Assembly (NCBI GenBank): GCA_023436305.1
Contig: JAEZJQ010000123.1
Location: 1-38,292, forward strand
Reading direction: 5' to 3'
Length of the DNA stretch: 38,292 nucleotides
From: Bacillota bacterium
GTDB taxonomy: Bacteria; Bacillota; UBA4882; UBA8346
Positions 7,701 to 16,762 of this stretch are shown here, in pieces. The position numbers and the translations under genes were made by a program. The notes below the pieces were generated by a model, which ran no database searches, had not been told where the DNA came from, and was given only the letters and a program-made list of their open reading frames with translations. How positions within the stretch are numbered: the first letter of the stretch is position 1; the number at the start of each line of letters is the position of its first letter.

Positions 7701-8615
7701 TTATTCCTCCCAACACGGACTCGCCGGAGTACGGCGCTTTCCGTATTCATCGATCATATTTTGCCTGGAAATATCGAGATCCGCAATCGCTGTTTCGATA
7801 GTCCCCTTCTCGGAATCGGCAACTTTAGTTAGCTTTTTTCGTAGACCGCGAATTTTTATACCAATTTCCAGTTTCATGGCGAACAAAGCCAGCCAGGCCC
7901 ATTTCGGGTAGAATTTTTTGTAATAATAGATATTGCTCCGGTATAACACTTGAGTAACCTTGGAACGGTTCTGGGAACTGCCTTTACTGACGTAATGAAT
8001 GACTCCGGCGTTGGGCAGATACATAAAGGAACAGCCGTTCCGCTTGGCGCGCTGTGCCCAGTCCAGATCCTCATTCCAGTAGAAGTAATTTTCATCATAA
8101 CCGCCTATCCTGCGAAATACCTTTGCCCGAATCAGGGAAAAGGTAGTACCTACCATTTCCGCCTTAAAGGGCTGTTTGTAATCCGGGCGCTTGAAACTTA
8201 GAATATGGGTTTTCATCCATTGCACCGTCATGTCCGGATGGAGTAACGGACCTAAAACCCCATCAAAATCGGGATGTTCCGCCAAAAAATCCAGCATGGT
8301 TTTCAAGGTACCGGATAAAACTTTAATATCACTATTTAATACAAAAACATTTTCCGCCAAATTAATAGCCTTACCGATTCCTTGGTTCAAGGCCTTTGTC
8401 AGCCCAAGGTTTTCAGAATTGGCGAAAAGATGCGACTGGGGATATTTGGCCTTAACCATTTCCACCGTTCCATCACCGGACGCATTATCAACAATGACAA
8501 TTTCATAATCCAAATTGGAGTTCCGGGCATCCAAAATCATGGATTCCAGACATTTATCCAAAAGATCCCTTGTTTTATAGGTTACCACCACTGCCGCAAA
8601 TTTGATTCTGGCCAT
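7701..8615 (-). CDS. Glycosyltransferase family 2 (rhamnosyltransferase/WbbL-like)
   Basis: 304 residues, GT-A fold. VVVTYKTRDLLDKCL at 9-23 is the nucleotide-binding start. DNASGDGT is at 43-50, the DxD equivalent NSD at 94-96, and the acceptor-side NEDLDWAQRAKRNG at 181-194, typical of WbbL-type enzymes. The C-terminal third is basic and helical, perhaps membrane-associating. AAAGGAGG precedes the ATG. It is the middle gene of a three-gene minus-strand set that builds an exopolysaccharide or O-antigen-like chain. Sugar specificity cannot be read from sequence. Confidence 0.9.
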   Translation of the reverse strand: MARIKFAAVVVTYKTRDLLDKCLESMILDARNSNLDYEIVIVDNASGDGTVEMVKAKYPQSHLFANSENLGLTKALNQGIGKAINLAENVFVLNSDIKVLSGTLKTMLDFLAEHPDFDGVLGPLLHPDMTVQWMKTHILSFKRPDYKQPFKAEMVGTTFSLIRAKVFRRIGGYDENYFYWNEDLDWAQRAKRNGCSFMYLPNAGVIHYVSKGSSQNRSKVTQVLYRSNIYYYKKFYPKWAWLALFAMKLEIGIKIRGLRKKLTKVADSEKGTIETAIADLDISRQNMIDEYGKRRTPASPCWEE

Positions 8616-8767
8616 GGTATGCCTCCTTTTAAAAAACTTTTATAATTATACCATCCACTTTAGTGAATATCAAGCCATCCGGGTTTGTTAACATCAATAG
8701 GTGGCTTCCGAATATAAAATTACACCATTGCCCAACTTTATATTCACTTGTAATGACGATAAAGAAT

Positions 8768-9871
8768 TCAAATGGGTTTACTAAAAGTGTCATAGACTTT
8801 CTCTGTCTCTTGTAACATCCGTTCCACCGTAAATTCCTTTTCATAAGATTCACGGGCTTTTTTACCAAGCACAACCGGTAGTTCGGCATCTTTTAACAAA
8901 CGTTCCAAGGCGGCGGCCAATTCCTCCGGTTGGGCCGGCGGCACCAGTAAACCATTCTCTCTGTCATTGATAACTTCCGGTATTCCACCCACGGTGGTGG
9001 CGATGATCGGTTTTCCATGGCCCATCCCTTCCATCAATACCAGTGGATGCGCTTCATGGAGCGATGGAATCACAAAAATAGTAAAGTAATGCAAATAATC
9101 ATGAACATTCTGTTGATACCCGGTGAAGGTAATCCGGTCATTCAGCCCTGATTGGGCAGCTTGTTCCTTGAGTTCGGGTTCCTTGCCACCGGTACCGACT
9201 ATGACTAAATGAAGCTTGGGAAAACGGGGGGCGATTGCCGCAAAAGCTTGAATCAGGAAATGAATTCCCTTGGTGGTTTCCAAACGGGCGATGGCTCCGA
9301 TAAGCACCCGTTCCAGCGGAAGATTTTGCAAAGGTTCCGGTTTGCTGAACGTCAGTTTTAACGGGTCGGGCACCCCATTCAGGATGGTTTGAATCAACCC
9401 GGGCTGGATTCCTTTTTGGAGCAGTATCTTTTCTTCCGCCTCGGCCACGGCGATGACTTTAGCCGCGAAGCGATTGCAAAAGCGAGCACAAAGCCAATAG
9501 TCAAAAGATTTCATATCCCCATGGAACCCGTGGACCGTAAACAGTATCGGAATTTTCCGGTTAATCATGCGGACGAGCAGCATCAATTCCGGCGCCCCGT
9601 GGATGTGAATGAAATCAATTTGATTTTCGGTGGTAATTTGTTTTATATTTCGGAAAAAATCCCGTAATCCTTTCCCCAAATTTTGATCCAGACGCGGAAA
9701 CGGATAGTAGGTAATCTGATGTTTGGTGAATTGTTCCAAGGTTTCACCCGGAGGAGCCAACAGAAAAAGACGGTATTGTTCCTGAAAACCGTTCACCAAA
9801 TCCAATAAGTGTTTCTCTGTCCCACCTATACTGAGATACGGGATGATATATAGTATTTTTTGCATGTTCAA
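8768..9871 (-). CDS. Glycosyltransferase family 4 (GT-B fold)
   Basis: 367 residues. The N-terminal acceptor domain begins IPYLSIGGTEKHLLDL. The C-terminal Glycos_transf_1 domain has GAIARLETTKG, the E-x7-E region FVIPSLHEAHPLVLMEGMGHGKPII, and GGIPEVI. This is a retaining sugar transferase acting on the cytosolic face in glycan assembly. It has its own extended -10 promoter at 9901-9906. It is separated from the next glycosyltransferase by 152 bp, so it may be partly independent of the two downstream genes. Divergent from the O-antigen ligase-like gene. Confidence 0.93.
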   Translation of the reverse strand: MNMQKILYIIPYLSIGGTEKHLLDLVNGFQEQYRLFLLAPPGETLEQFTKHQITYYPFPRLDQNLGKGLRDFFRNIKQITTENQIDFIHIHGAPELMLLVRMINRKIPILFTVHGFHGDMKSFDYWLCARFCNRFAAKVIAVAEAEEKILLQKGIQPGLIQTILNGVPDPLKLTFSKPEPLQNLPLERVLIGAIARLETTKGIHFLIQAFAAIAPRFPKLHLVIVGTGGKEPELKEQAAQSGLNDRITFTGYQQNVHDYLHYFTIFVIPSLHEAHPLVLMEGMGHGKPIIATTVGGIPEVINDRENGLLVPPAQPEELAAALERLLKDAELPVVLGKKARESYEKEFTVERMLQETEKVYDTFSKPI

Positions 9872-9900
9872 CCTCTTTTCTTGAAAAAGGTAACCAATTT

Positions 9901-9908
9901 ATTATACC
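9901..9908 (-). promoter_or_regulatory. Extended -10 promoter of the glycosyltransferase operon
   Basis: Read on the minus strand the site is TGG-TATAAT, an extended -10 element about 30 bp before the ATG at 9871. No good -35 is seen, as expected for extended -10 promoters. Confidence 0.55.
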
Positions 9909-10024
9909 AGAATGATTTTAAATATGATAGCAGAAGGTTACCCATCGGGCTTAACCAAATTCATCCTAGTGTTACGAAATTTACATGAAATCTTTTTTGA
10001 CAAACTTTTGAGGATAATTTTTGA

Positions 10025-10052
10025 TTGAAACCGCACTTTCATATGTTATAAT
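10025..10052 (+). promoter_or_regulatory. Sigma-A-type promoter of the O-antigen ligase-like gene
   Basis: TTGAAA (10025-10030), 16 bp, then TATAAT (10047-10052) with an upstream TG (extended -10). The leader to the TTG start is about 125 nt. The rest of the gap 9872-10185 shows no gene. Confidence 0.7.
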
Positions 10053-10185
10053 AAAAAGAAAGCGTGAAAACTTAGCCATAAGAGGAAAATATATGAAGAA
10101 TTGTCATATACATTTATAGATTAAATTGTAAATAATGGATAAATAATGCACTAGACTCAATTTTAAGTAACCAGGAGGCTTCAGG

Positions 10186-11421
10186 TTGACTCATTTAAAT
10201 CGTGAACCGCAATCATCCCAAAACGCCTTATCACTGCCAAAATCGCTTGGATGGCTAATAACTTTCGTATTAATCCCGTTCGGCACAAGTACCCTTGGAG
10301 CTTTGATTTTACTAATAACCAATCTGGCTAAATTTGTAAAAAAAATTCTTTTCCACAGTAAAAACCCAATGGATACCACTCTACCAAAACCTAAGATTAC
10401 CATTTGGGCGAACCGGTTCTTCCTTTCTCTTTTTGGTATCATGATAATCAGCGCGTTTTTTTCGACTAATCCGTGGATTTCCTTGCAGCTAGCGCTCGGG
10501 GCCGGTTTGCTAATATATATTTTTGTATTCTGCAGCCAGGAACTCGGGGGTTCAAACAGCCTAACAACCGGCCCTTATATCCCGGCCTTAATTGTCGCCG
10601 GCCTTATCATATCTCCACTTGCAGTCGTTCGTTATTCCGTGTTACATATGGATAGGGCAACCAACTTATTGACCGATGCCAATGGCCTAGGTACTACACT
10701 TATTGTAATAACCGGTTACGCAATCGGGTATTTCCTGATGCTTGGTAAACGATGGAATTACTTAATTATACCTTATCTTCTCTTAATAATACCCGCGTTA
10801 TTACTTTCAAAGACTCGGGCAGCTTGGTTTGGATTTATCGCCATGCTCGGTTTCATCTCGATATTCCGGAAAAAATTTATTATTATCGTTGTGGTGATTA
10901 CTTTAATTACCGGAGCCATATTTATTGTTTCCCCGGAATTAAGAGACCGGCTGATTTCATCTTTTTCGCTTGAAGATAATATGGGGCGAATCTATATCTG
11001 GCAGTCAACCTCCCGAATGATCCGCGATTACCCAATTTTCGGAGTAGGAGCGGGACAATATCAATCCCTATTTAATAAATATGCCATGCCGGGCTCGGTC
11101 GAACGAAACATGGTCTGGTCACATAATATTTTCCTGGAATTCTGGGTTGAATTTGGTATCTTTGCGCTTATTTTATTTTCCCTCGCTTTGGGAACCACTT
11201 TATATATGGGGTTCCAGCTTGTTCGGACCGGGAATCCTTTATACCAAGGTATTTTTGCGGCTTTTATCGGGATTTTGGTTCAGGCTCAATTAGATCTTCC
11301 CATTTGGCGATTTGACCTCGGCGGCGGAGCCTTTTGGTTATTTTTTGGATTAATCATTGGTTTTTACCAGTATGAGTGGCAAAAGGGCAGTTTCACCAAT
11401 GGGGTTCAAAAAGCCTTATAA
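10186..11421 (+). CDS. O-antigen ligase/polymerase-like membrane protein (Wzy_C/WaaL type)
   Basis: 411 residues with about ten to twelve hydrophobic membrane segments. The large loop region (about 270-310) reads YIWQSTSRMIRDYPIFGVGAGQY followed by SHNIFLEFWVEFG, the Wzy_C pattern (DxPxxGVG...HNxxLE). It ligates or polymerises lipid-linked glycan on the outer face of the inner membrane. The start is TTG: AGGAGG lies 7 nt before it and no better ATG exists nearby. It is divergent from the glycosyltransferase operon that presumably makes its substrate. A terminator hairpin lies 70 bp downstream. Ligase and polymerase cannot be told apart from sequence. Confidence 0.88.
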   Translation: MTHLNREPQSSQNALSLPKSLGWLITFVLIPFGTSTLGALILLITNLAKFVKKILFHSKNPMDTTLPKPKITIWANRFFLSLFGIMIISAFFSTNPWISLQLALGAGLLIYIFVFCSQELGGSNSLTTGPYIPALIVAGLIISPLAVVRYSVLHMDRATNLLTDANGLGTTLIVITGYAIGYFLMLGKRWNYLIIPYLLLIIPALLLSKTRAAWFGFIAMLGFISIFRKKFIIIVVVITLITGAIFIVSPELRDRLISSFSLEDNMGRIYIWQSTSRMIRDYPIFGVGAGQYQSLFNKYAMPGSVERNMVWSHNIFLEFWVEFGIFALILFSLALGTTLYMGFQLVRTGNPLYQGIFAAFIGILVQAQLDLPIWRFDLGGGAFWLFFGLIIGFYQYEWQKGSFTNGVQKAL

Positions 11422-11490
11422 ATTTTTCATTCCATTTAAAACACTGGTTTTCAAGATAGTATAATATCAATCGAAAAGGATTTTAAAAAA

Positions 11491-11518
11491 AATTGCCTGC
11501 TTTTTAGATCAGGCAATT
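11491..11518 (+). terminator. Bidirectional rho-independent terminator
   Basis: AATTGCCTG and CAGGCAATT form a 9-bp stem with a 10-nt loop, flanked by an A-run and a T-run on either side. It sits between the convergent O-antigen ligase-like gene and speE and can serve both. Confidence 0.88.
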
Positions 11519-11559
11519 TTTTCAATTTTTGTCCCGGAATTTTTTGTGGAGTTGAACCC

Positions 11560-12387
11560 TTACTTCACCAAATCCGCTGTAAACCGCGGTAGTTTAAATG
11601 CCCCATAGTGGACTTCCTTGGTGTAATACTTGGTATTCAGTTCTTTTTTACTGCTTAAATCGGCTTGTAACGGGTCCCATTTCTTGCTGGCAATGGTGAA
11701 ACTCCATAATCCCGAAGGGTAAGTGGGGATATTGGCCAGGTATAAATGTTTAATTGGAAACACTCCGGCCAGATTGGTGTGAATCATTTGAATCACATCC
11801 GGATTCACAAATGGTGATTCGCTCTGGGCCACCATGATTCCGTCCGGGGTTAAAGCCTGGTGGACATCCTCGTAAAACTGGCGGCTGAATAAACCTACCG
11901 CCGGTCCAATGGGTTCGGTGGAATCAATCAGAATAACATCATATTTCCCCGGATGGTTCCGAACATGCTCTACCCCATCCCCAATCGCTAAGGTGACTCT
12001 CGAGTTACCCAGTGAACCGGCGATTGATGGCAAAAACTCCCGGCTGACTGCAACAACCCGTCCGTCTATTTCTGCCAATACCGCTTCTTCCACGGAATCG
12101 TGTTTCAGAATTTCCCGGATGGCCCCGCCGTCACCACCACCGACCACCAATACCCGCTTGGGATTGGGGTGTGTATTCAAGGCGATGTGGCTGATCATTT
12201 CATGGTAAACAAATTCATCCACTTCAGTGGTCATCACCATGCCGTCCAAAACCAGCATTCGTCCATACTGAACCGTTTCGATGACCGCCAGATCCTGATA
12301 TTCAGTCTTTTCCGTATGTAATGTTTTAGTAATCTTACAAGAAAGCCCCAGGTTTGGTGTTTGTTTTTCGGTATACCAGAGTTCCAT
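11560..12387 (-). CDS. speE: Spermidine synthase (polyamine aminopropyltransferase)
   Basis: 275 residues from the chosen start. It transfers an aminopropyl group from decarboxylated SAM to putrescine. It begins with the family's usual MELWYTE and carries LVLDGMVMTTEVDEFVYHEM, the GGGDGGAIRE nucleotide-binding loop, EIDGRVV and DVILIDSTEPIGPA (catalytic Asp and the substrate-binding DSTEP). The start at 12387 has AAGGAGAG 9 nt upstream. The 25 extra in-frame codons to 12462 lie in the leader. Spermidine made here would be the substrate of BpsA. The leader holds three TTAGAC/GTCTAA hexamers, a possible operator. Confidence 0.95.
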   Translation of the reverse strand: MELWYTEKQTPNLGLSCKITKTLHTEKTEYQDLAVIETVQYGRMLVLDGMVMTTEVDEFVYHEMISHIALNTHPNPKRVLVVGGGDGGAIREILKHDSVEEAVLAEIDGRVVAVSREFLPSIAGSLGNSRVTLAIGDGVEHVRNHPGKYDVILIDSTEPIGPAVGLFSRQFYEDVHQALTPDGIMVAQSESPFVNPDVIQMIHTNLAGVFPIKHLYLANIPTYPSGLWSFTIASKKWDPLQADLSSKKELNTKYYTKEVHYGAFKLPRFTADLVK

Positions 12388-12413
12388 CAAAATTTCTCTC
12401 CTTTTCAAATTCA

Positions 12414-12456
12414 GTCTAAGGTCAATGTCAAAAGTATTTAGACCTTGTTTGTCTAA
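12414..12456. promoter_or_regulatory. Candidate operator in the speE leader
   Basis: TTAGAC (12438-12443) and GTCTAA (12451-12456) form an inverted repeat with 7 bp between, and another GTCTAA lies at 12414-12419. The 9-mer TTGTCTAAG at the outer end also occurs inside the predicted speD promoter (25376-25384). Function is inferred only. Confidence 0.35.
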
Positions 12457-12498
12457 GCCCATGCCGGAATCAAAAGTAACTCAAGAAAGGCGTAACCT

Positions 12499-12547
12499 TC
12501 GACTTTAGCTTTTTAATGTTTGCCATTTGGCTTTCAACTTTCGACTC
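12499..12547. repeat. Seven-unit heptamer array upstream of speE
   Basis: On the plus strand: TCGACTT, TAGCTTT, TTAATGT, TTGCCAT, TTGGCTT, TCAACTT, TCGACTC, in perfect 7-bp register. It lies in the speE leader, between the predicted -10 and the gene. Confidence 0.65.
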
Positions 12548-12554
12548 ATGCCTG

Positions 12555-12563
12555 ATTATACCA
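12555..12563 (-). promoter_or_regulatory. Extended -10 promoter candidate for speE
   Basis: Minus-strand TGG-TATAAT (the -10 is at 12555-12560), about 165 bp before the speE ATG and just after the stop of the TPR gene. The -35 is poor. Confidence 0.45.
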
Positions 12564-12583
12564 AACTCTATTCCAAAAATAAA

Positions 12584-15403
12584 TCATCGATTTTTTATTT
12601 CATCATCGGATTTCTGGTATAAACCTGCCGTACTGGCCTCCCCCCAAAAACGGGTTTCGTTGCCGGCTTGGTCGGTAACCGCTAACTCCAGTGTGATTGG
12701 CGATTCCTTAACAGGTAGTTCCACCGTTATCTTCGGCTGGAAATCGTTTGAGTTATTGTCTTTCCCGGCAACGCTTGTTCCGGTTTCAGGAATTATGGAC
12801 CTCAGTAAAACCGGTTCGTTAAATGTAAAACGTATGACCATCATTTTAGTTTGACTGCCGGTTGTTGTCCGCAATTGCCAATCGAATATCTTCAATTCCG
12901 GAGGCAGGGTATCCAAGGCAACCGGAATCACTGCTATTATGGCTGGAGATGGATCGCCGGTTAACTTGTACCGTATATAAACCAGTTGTTCTCCTTCACC
13001 GGAATTCAAGCGCCATTGGCGGGTTTTAAACCCTTGATGCCAAGGCGACCAAACCCGCTGGTCATTACTGATGGACCATTGAATTTCGGGGCTTTCTCCG
13101 GTATTTTGATCAGCTACGGGAAAATCGTTATCAGTCTCAAGTTTGATTGTAATATTCCGTGAATTTACCAATATTGAACCATCGTTTACTATAAAGCGGA
13201 AGAGCCTGTTTTGGCCCAGTCGCCGGTTAAGTTCGGGTGCTGAATAATAAACAACCGCGTCACCAGCCTCACTTTTTAATGCAATGCGGCCAAAAACAGC
13301 CGTTTTGGGAACCCATCCCGTAAACCGGCCATAAGGATCGATGATGGCAGGTATTTCACTCCATTGACCCCGTTCCGAGAGTACCCGTAACCAGCTAGAA
13401 ACCGCTTGATCAGTACTCCAAATGATTTTATAGTAACCCGGAAGCTCATCGGCAATCATTACGGAAGACAATTTAGGCGGAGAGGTTGATTCCGTTGACT
13501 CATCCGATAGATTCTCAATGCTGTTCCGGCTTTCCGGCGCCGTTTGATTCCGGTCACCGGGCAAAGTTATGTGAAAGGAAATCCGGTTCCAAACGCCGTT
13601 CATGGTTTGAAACCAGCAATCAATCATCTGATTGCCCGGGCCGAACAATTCGGCGGGTACGGTATGTTCCAATCCAAACCCTTCGGAAACATGAGAGTTT
13701 TCAGTGAAATTGCCCTGATTGATACGGATCACCAATTTTACCGGGACAGGGAATTTTAATACCACGAAGCCCCCATCATCCGTTACCCGTGGCGGGTCAA
13801 TAGGTTTCTGAAATATCTCCGTTATCAGGTTGTCAAGGTAATACGCCTGGCCCGATAAACCAGGACCCACTGGTAACCACCAACCTTGTTTGAAACGGCT
13901 GGGTACCATAATAGGGCCACCCCAGTAGGGAACCCAATCCCAGTCAACTCCGTTTCCGCTTATCCAAAAACCGGTTAAATCTTGGGTATCACCCCGGATA
14001 ACAATATTTACAGATTCATTCGCTGATTTATCCGTTACTTTCCAAGCTGGAAACAAACTTAACCGGGCCGTGCCATCCTGTCCGGCCCTGGTATTCAATC
14101 TTGCCGCTTCCCGATCCTGCTTCGCCTCATTGAAGCGGCCCAGTTTTTGATAGACATCGGCCCGCTCCGATAATAACGGCCCAAATTTGGAATTAACCGC
14201 TAGCCCTTGATTCAGCATATCCAATGCCTTTTGATATTCCTGTTTTTGAAACAACACCCGGCTCGCCGCTAAAAAACCCACCAGCGAAAGGTGATCGGCT
14301 TTTATTCCAGCCAGAAAAGCCTGGTAGGAGAATCCCGGGTCACTCTTTTGGGCGTAAAGGTACCCTTGCAAAATCCAGGACGTCGCTTGTAAGAAATTAT
14401 TCCGCTTGAAAAGAGGAACGTTTTGGGTTCCATCCGGCAAAGTGGGAAATCTTTTCCCCAACTGGTTGCTTTGCCAAAAATAATAATCGGGGTTTATTTG
14501 GGTCCCTTCATTCCAGAGACGCTCCGCTGTTTTAAAATCGTTCGCCAAAAAAGCGGTCCAACCTTGAAGTTCTTTAAAAAGAGTCGCTGGAATTATCCCC
14601 GGAAAATTTTCGGTTTGAAAATGATTATTACACCGGCTATAATCCCCCAGCGTTAAATATGCTTTGTAGAGATTAAGGCCTTTGGTGACTTGCAGCCAAG
14701 ACGGTAACGGTTCCGCTTGCAATAAATACCCGAGCGCCAGTTGATATTCGTTTAATTGAATCCAGGAAACCCCTTTACGGATCGCAAAATCAGGGCCGCT
14801 GTTTTTGGATAACAACTCCAATACCTTGGTGGGCTGCCATTCGGAAAGGTAAAAATCAGCTAAGGCCAACAGGGCATCCTTGGAGTCCGGGCTCAACTCA
14901 ACGGCCCGCCGGTAATACCAAAGAGCGATCTCCTTTTGGTTATAGAAATAATGATAGTCACCGGCCATGGTTAAAGCCAAACCATTATCGGGATTTCGGT
15001 CCAATATTGCCAACAACTGTTCCCGGCAATTTTGGGCGGCTTGTGGAAGAACCTGGGGTAACTTGGAGCTCAATGCGGCTTTCCTGAAAGAGTTTTCAGT
15101 CCACAACCAACTTTTCGCTTGAAAATATTCCTTGAAACCGGCCAACTCAAAATAAGTCCGGGCCAGTCCCCATCTGGCATCATTATCCCCCGGGTTCGAC
15201 CGGATTTTAACGGTCAGGCTTTTAATGTGATCAATATCGCCAAGTTCTGCGCCATGAATTAACGGCGGAGAATTAAAAACGGAGAATAGGATCACCCATC
15301 CAAAGATAATAATGAATGAAAACCTTCGAACACCCGCTAATATTCTGATATAAACGCGGCAAATATTCTCCATTGTTTGTCCGAATCGAGACAGCCTTTT
15401 CAA
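12584..15403 (-). CDS. Large exported TPR protein with C-terminal beta domains
   Basis: 939 residues. A hydrophobic segment at about 28-50 (FSFIIIFGWVILFSVF, then HGAE) is a signal peptide or anchor. Residues about 60-460 are helical TPR-type repeats; clear units include ALWYYRRAVELSPDSKDALLALADFY and the stretch FGPLLSERADVYQKLGRFNEA. Residues about 465-930 are beta-rich, with Trp/Gly-rich strands. The last domain (DTLPPELKIFDW ... TDQAGNETRFWGE) looks like the Ig-like folds of secreted bacterial proteins. It probably acts outside the cytoplasmic membrane as a scaffold. The first start is TTG with GAGG only a couple of bases away; ATG at 15373 is an alternative without a ribosome site. No named family recognised. 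Confidence 0.8.
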   Translation of the reverse strand: MKRLSRFGQTMENICRVYIRILAGVRRFSFIIIFGWVILFSVFNSPPLIHGAELGDIDHIKSLTVKIRSNPGDNDARWGLARTYFELAGFKEYFQAKSWLWTENSFRKAALSSKLPQVLPQAAQNCREQLLAILDRNPDNGLALTMAGDYHYFYNQKEIALWYYRRAVELSPDSKDALLALADFYLSEWQPTKVLELLSKNSGPDFAIRKGVSWIQLNEYQLALGYLLQAEPLPSWLQVTKGLNLYKAYLTLGDYSRCNNHFQTENFPGIIPATLFKELQGWTAFLANDFKTAERLWNEGTQINPDYYFWQSNQLGKRFPTLPDGTQNVPLFKRNNFLQATSWILQGYLYAQKSDPGFSYQAFLAGIKADHLSLVGFLAASRVLFQKQEYQKALDMLNQGLAVNSKFGPLLSERADVYQKLGRFNEAKQDREAARLNTRAGQDGTARLSLFPAWKVTDKSANESVNIVIRGDTQDLTGFWISGNGVDWDWVPYWGGPIMVPSRFKQGWWLPVGPGLSGQAYYLDNLITEIFQKPIDPPRVTDDGGFVVLKFPVPVKLVIRINQGNFTENSHVSEGFGLEHTVPAELFGPGNQMIDCWFQTMNGVWNRISFHITLPGDRNQTAPESRNSIENLSDESTESTSPPKLSSVMIADELPGYYKIIWSTDQAVSSWLRVLSERGQWSEIPAIIDPYGRFTGWVPKTAVFGRIALKSEAGDAVVYYSAPELNRRLGQNRLFRFIVNDGSILVNSRNITIKLETDNDFPVADQNTGESPEIQWSISNDQRVWSPWHQGFKTRQWRLNSGEGEQLVYIRYKLTGDPSPAIIAVIPVALDTLPPELKIFDWQLRTTTGSQTKMMVIRFTFNEPVLLRSIIPETGTSVAGKDNNSNDFQPKITVELPVKESPITLELAVTDQAGNETRFWGEASTAGLYQKSDDEIKNR

Positions 15404-15522
15404 TCCTCACCCAACCCATATTCCTGATTTTATTACTATCTGATTACAGATTCCCGATCTTATTCATTATGAAATGATATCTGTTCATTTTTAATTTTTA
15501 TTGGTTACGATACTTATCACTG

Positions 15523-16674
15523 TCAGAAGTTCTCTTTCAAGATATTCATTAAGTCCTCCGCCTTGGCTTCCCGGGGATTAGCCTTAGTGGATCCGGAAGT
15601 TAAGCTTTCTTCAATAATCGAAGGGAATTCGTCTTCGGTTAATCCCAGATTGCTAATATGCTGAGAAATACCAAGTTTTCGTTCAAGGCTCAACAAACTC
15701 TTCATCCCCATGGCAGCTACATCGATGGGGTCCCCGTCCAACCAAGTGCCTAGCGCTTTGGCAATTAACGCATATTTCTCATAACAGGCGGAAAGATTGA
15801 AACGCATCACCGGTATTAACAAGACGGCGCATACCAGCCCATGGGGTTTCCCGGTGCGAATTCCAATGGAATGGGCCATGCCGTGAACCGCTCCCAATCG
15901 GGCATTACTCAAAGCGATACCGGCCATGAGGCTGCCCATGGCCATTTCAGTCCATGCCTGGATATCATGTTCATCATTGTAGACCTTCATAATATTGGAG
16001 CCAATCCGTTCCACGGCCGACAAGGCGTAAACATCGGTCATGGGGCTGGCGCCTTTGGAAGTAAAAGCTTCTATTGCTTGCACCAAGGCGTCCAGTCCGG
16101 AATAGACGATAACATTCATCGGAGCGCTGGTCATCAGCAACGGATCGACAATTGCAACCCGTGCCGCTATCAAGGGATCCCGGATCGATTTTTTAATTTT
16201 ATTTTCCGGATCGGAAAGCACGGCGTTATAAGTGACTTCCGCCCCGGAACCGGCTGTAGTGGGAATCGTAATTAAAGGAATTCCCGGGACCTCGATTTTG
16301 CCCCCGTCAAAATAATATTTCAGGTCGTTGTCCGCCTCAAACAACCCCGCAATAACTTTCGCCGTATCCATGGCGCTGCCGCCGCCCAGACCGATCACCC
16401 AATCGGCTTTATTTTCCCGCGCCAAAGCAAGTCCCTTACAAACCGTTTCCAGGGAAGGTTCCGGTTCCACCTCGGAAAATGGAATAATTTCAAAGCCTGA
16501 ACTTTTTAATAAAATATTAATCCTTTGGAGTAAACCGCTTTCCCGCAACCCTTTTTTTCCGGTCACCAGTAATACTTTGCCGCCAAGGGCTCGCCCTTCG
16601 TAAGATAACTCCCTGAGCGATTCCACTCCAAATATGATTCGGGTATTCAAATTAAATGTTTGAATCGGAACCAT
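15523..16674 (-). CDS. Iron-containing (type III) alcohol dehydrogenase
   Basis: 383 residues. NAD(P)-binding GGGSAMDTAK is at 97-106 and PTTAGSGAEVT at 138-148. Metal ligands by family alignment are Asp195, His264 (GAVHGMAHSIG) and His278 (KPHGL). The fourth position, usually His in DALTHAIE, is Gln199 here (DALVQAIEAF). Some relatives share this variant, and it may change the metal or the rate. Likely reduces aldehydes to alcohols in fermentation. AAGGAGAG lies 9 nt before the ATG. Together with tlyA and dgt it lies in a minus-strand run, but an 88-bp gap suggests its own transcript. Confidence 0.93.
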   Translation of the reverse strand: MVPIQTFNLNTRIIFGVESLRELSYEGRALGGKVLLVTGKKGLRESGLLQRINILLKSSGFEIIPFSEVEPEPSLETVCKGLALARENKADWVIGLGGGSAMDTAKVIAGLFEADNDLKYYFDGGKIEVPGIPLITIPTTAGSGAEVTYNAVLSDPENKIKKSIRDPLIAARVAIVDPLLMTSAPMNVIVYSGLDALVQAIEAFTSKGASPMTDVYALSAVERIGSNIMKVYNDEHDIQAWTEMAMGSLMAGIALSNARLGAVHGMAHSIGIRTGKPHGLVCAVLLIPVMRFNLSACYEKYALIAKALGTWLDGDPIDVAAMGMKSLLSLERKLGISQHISNLGLTEDEFPSIIEESLTSGSTKANPREAKAEDLMNILKENF

Positions 16675-16762
16675 TCAATTAATCTCTCCTTATATATCTT
16701 CCAAAATCTATTCCCTGCTTTATATGAGTTTCCTTTGGTAAAATTGTAATCATCGTGAAACC

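Noticed and set aside
12388..12462. In-frame N-terminal extension of speE
   Set aside because: It lies in the repeat-bearing leader and AAGGAGAG clearly serves 12387.
15841..16275. 144-codon plus-strand frame
   Set aside because: Antisense shadow of the iron-type alcohol dehydrogenase.
15523..16674. Fe-ADH inactive because of Gln199
   Set aside because: From memory some members of the family have DALTQ/DALVQ at this position; activity may be kept with the other ligands.
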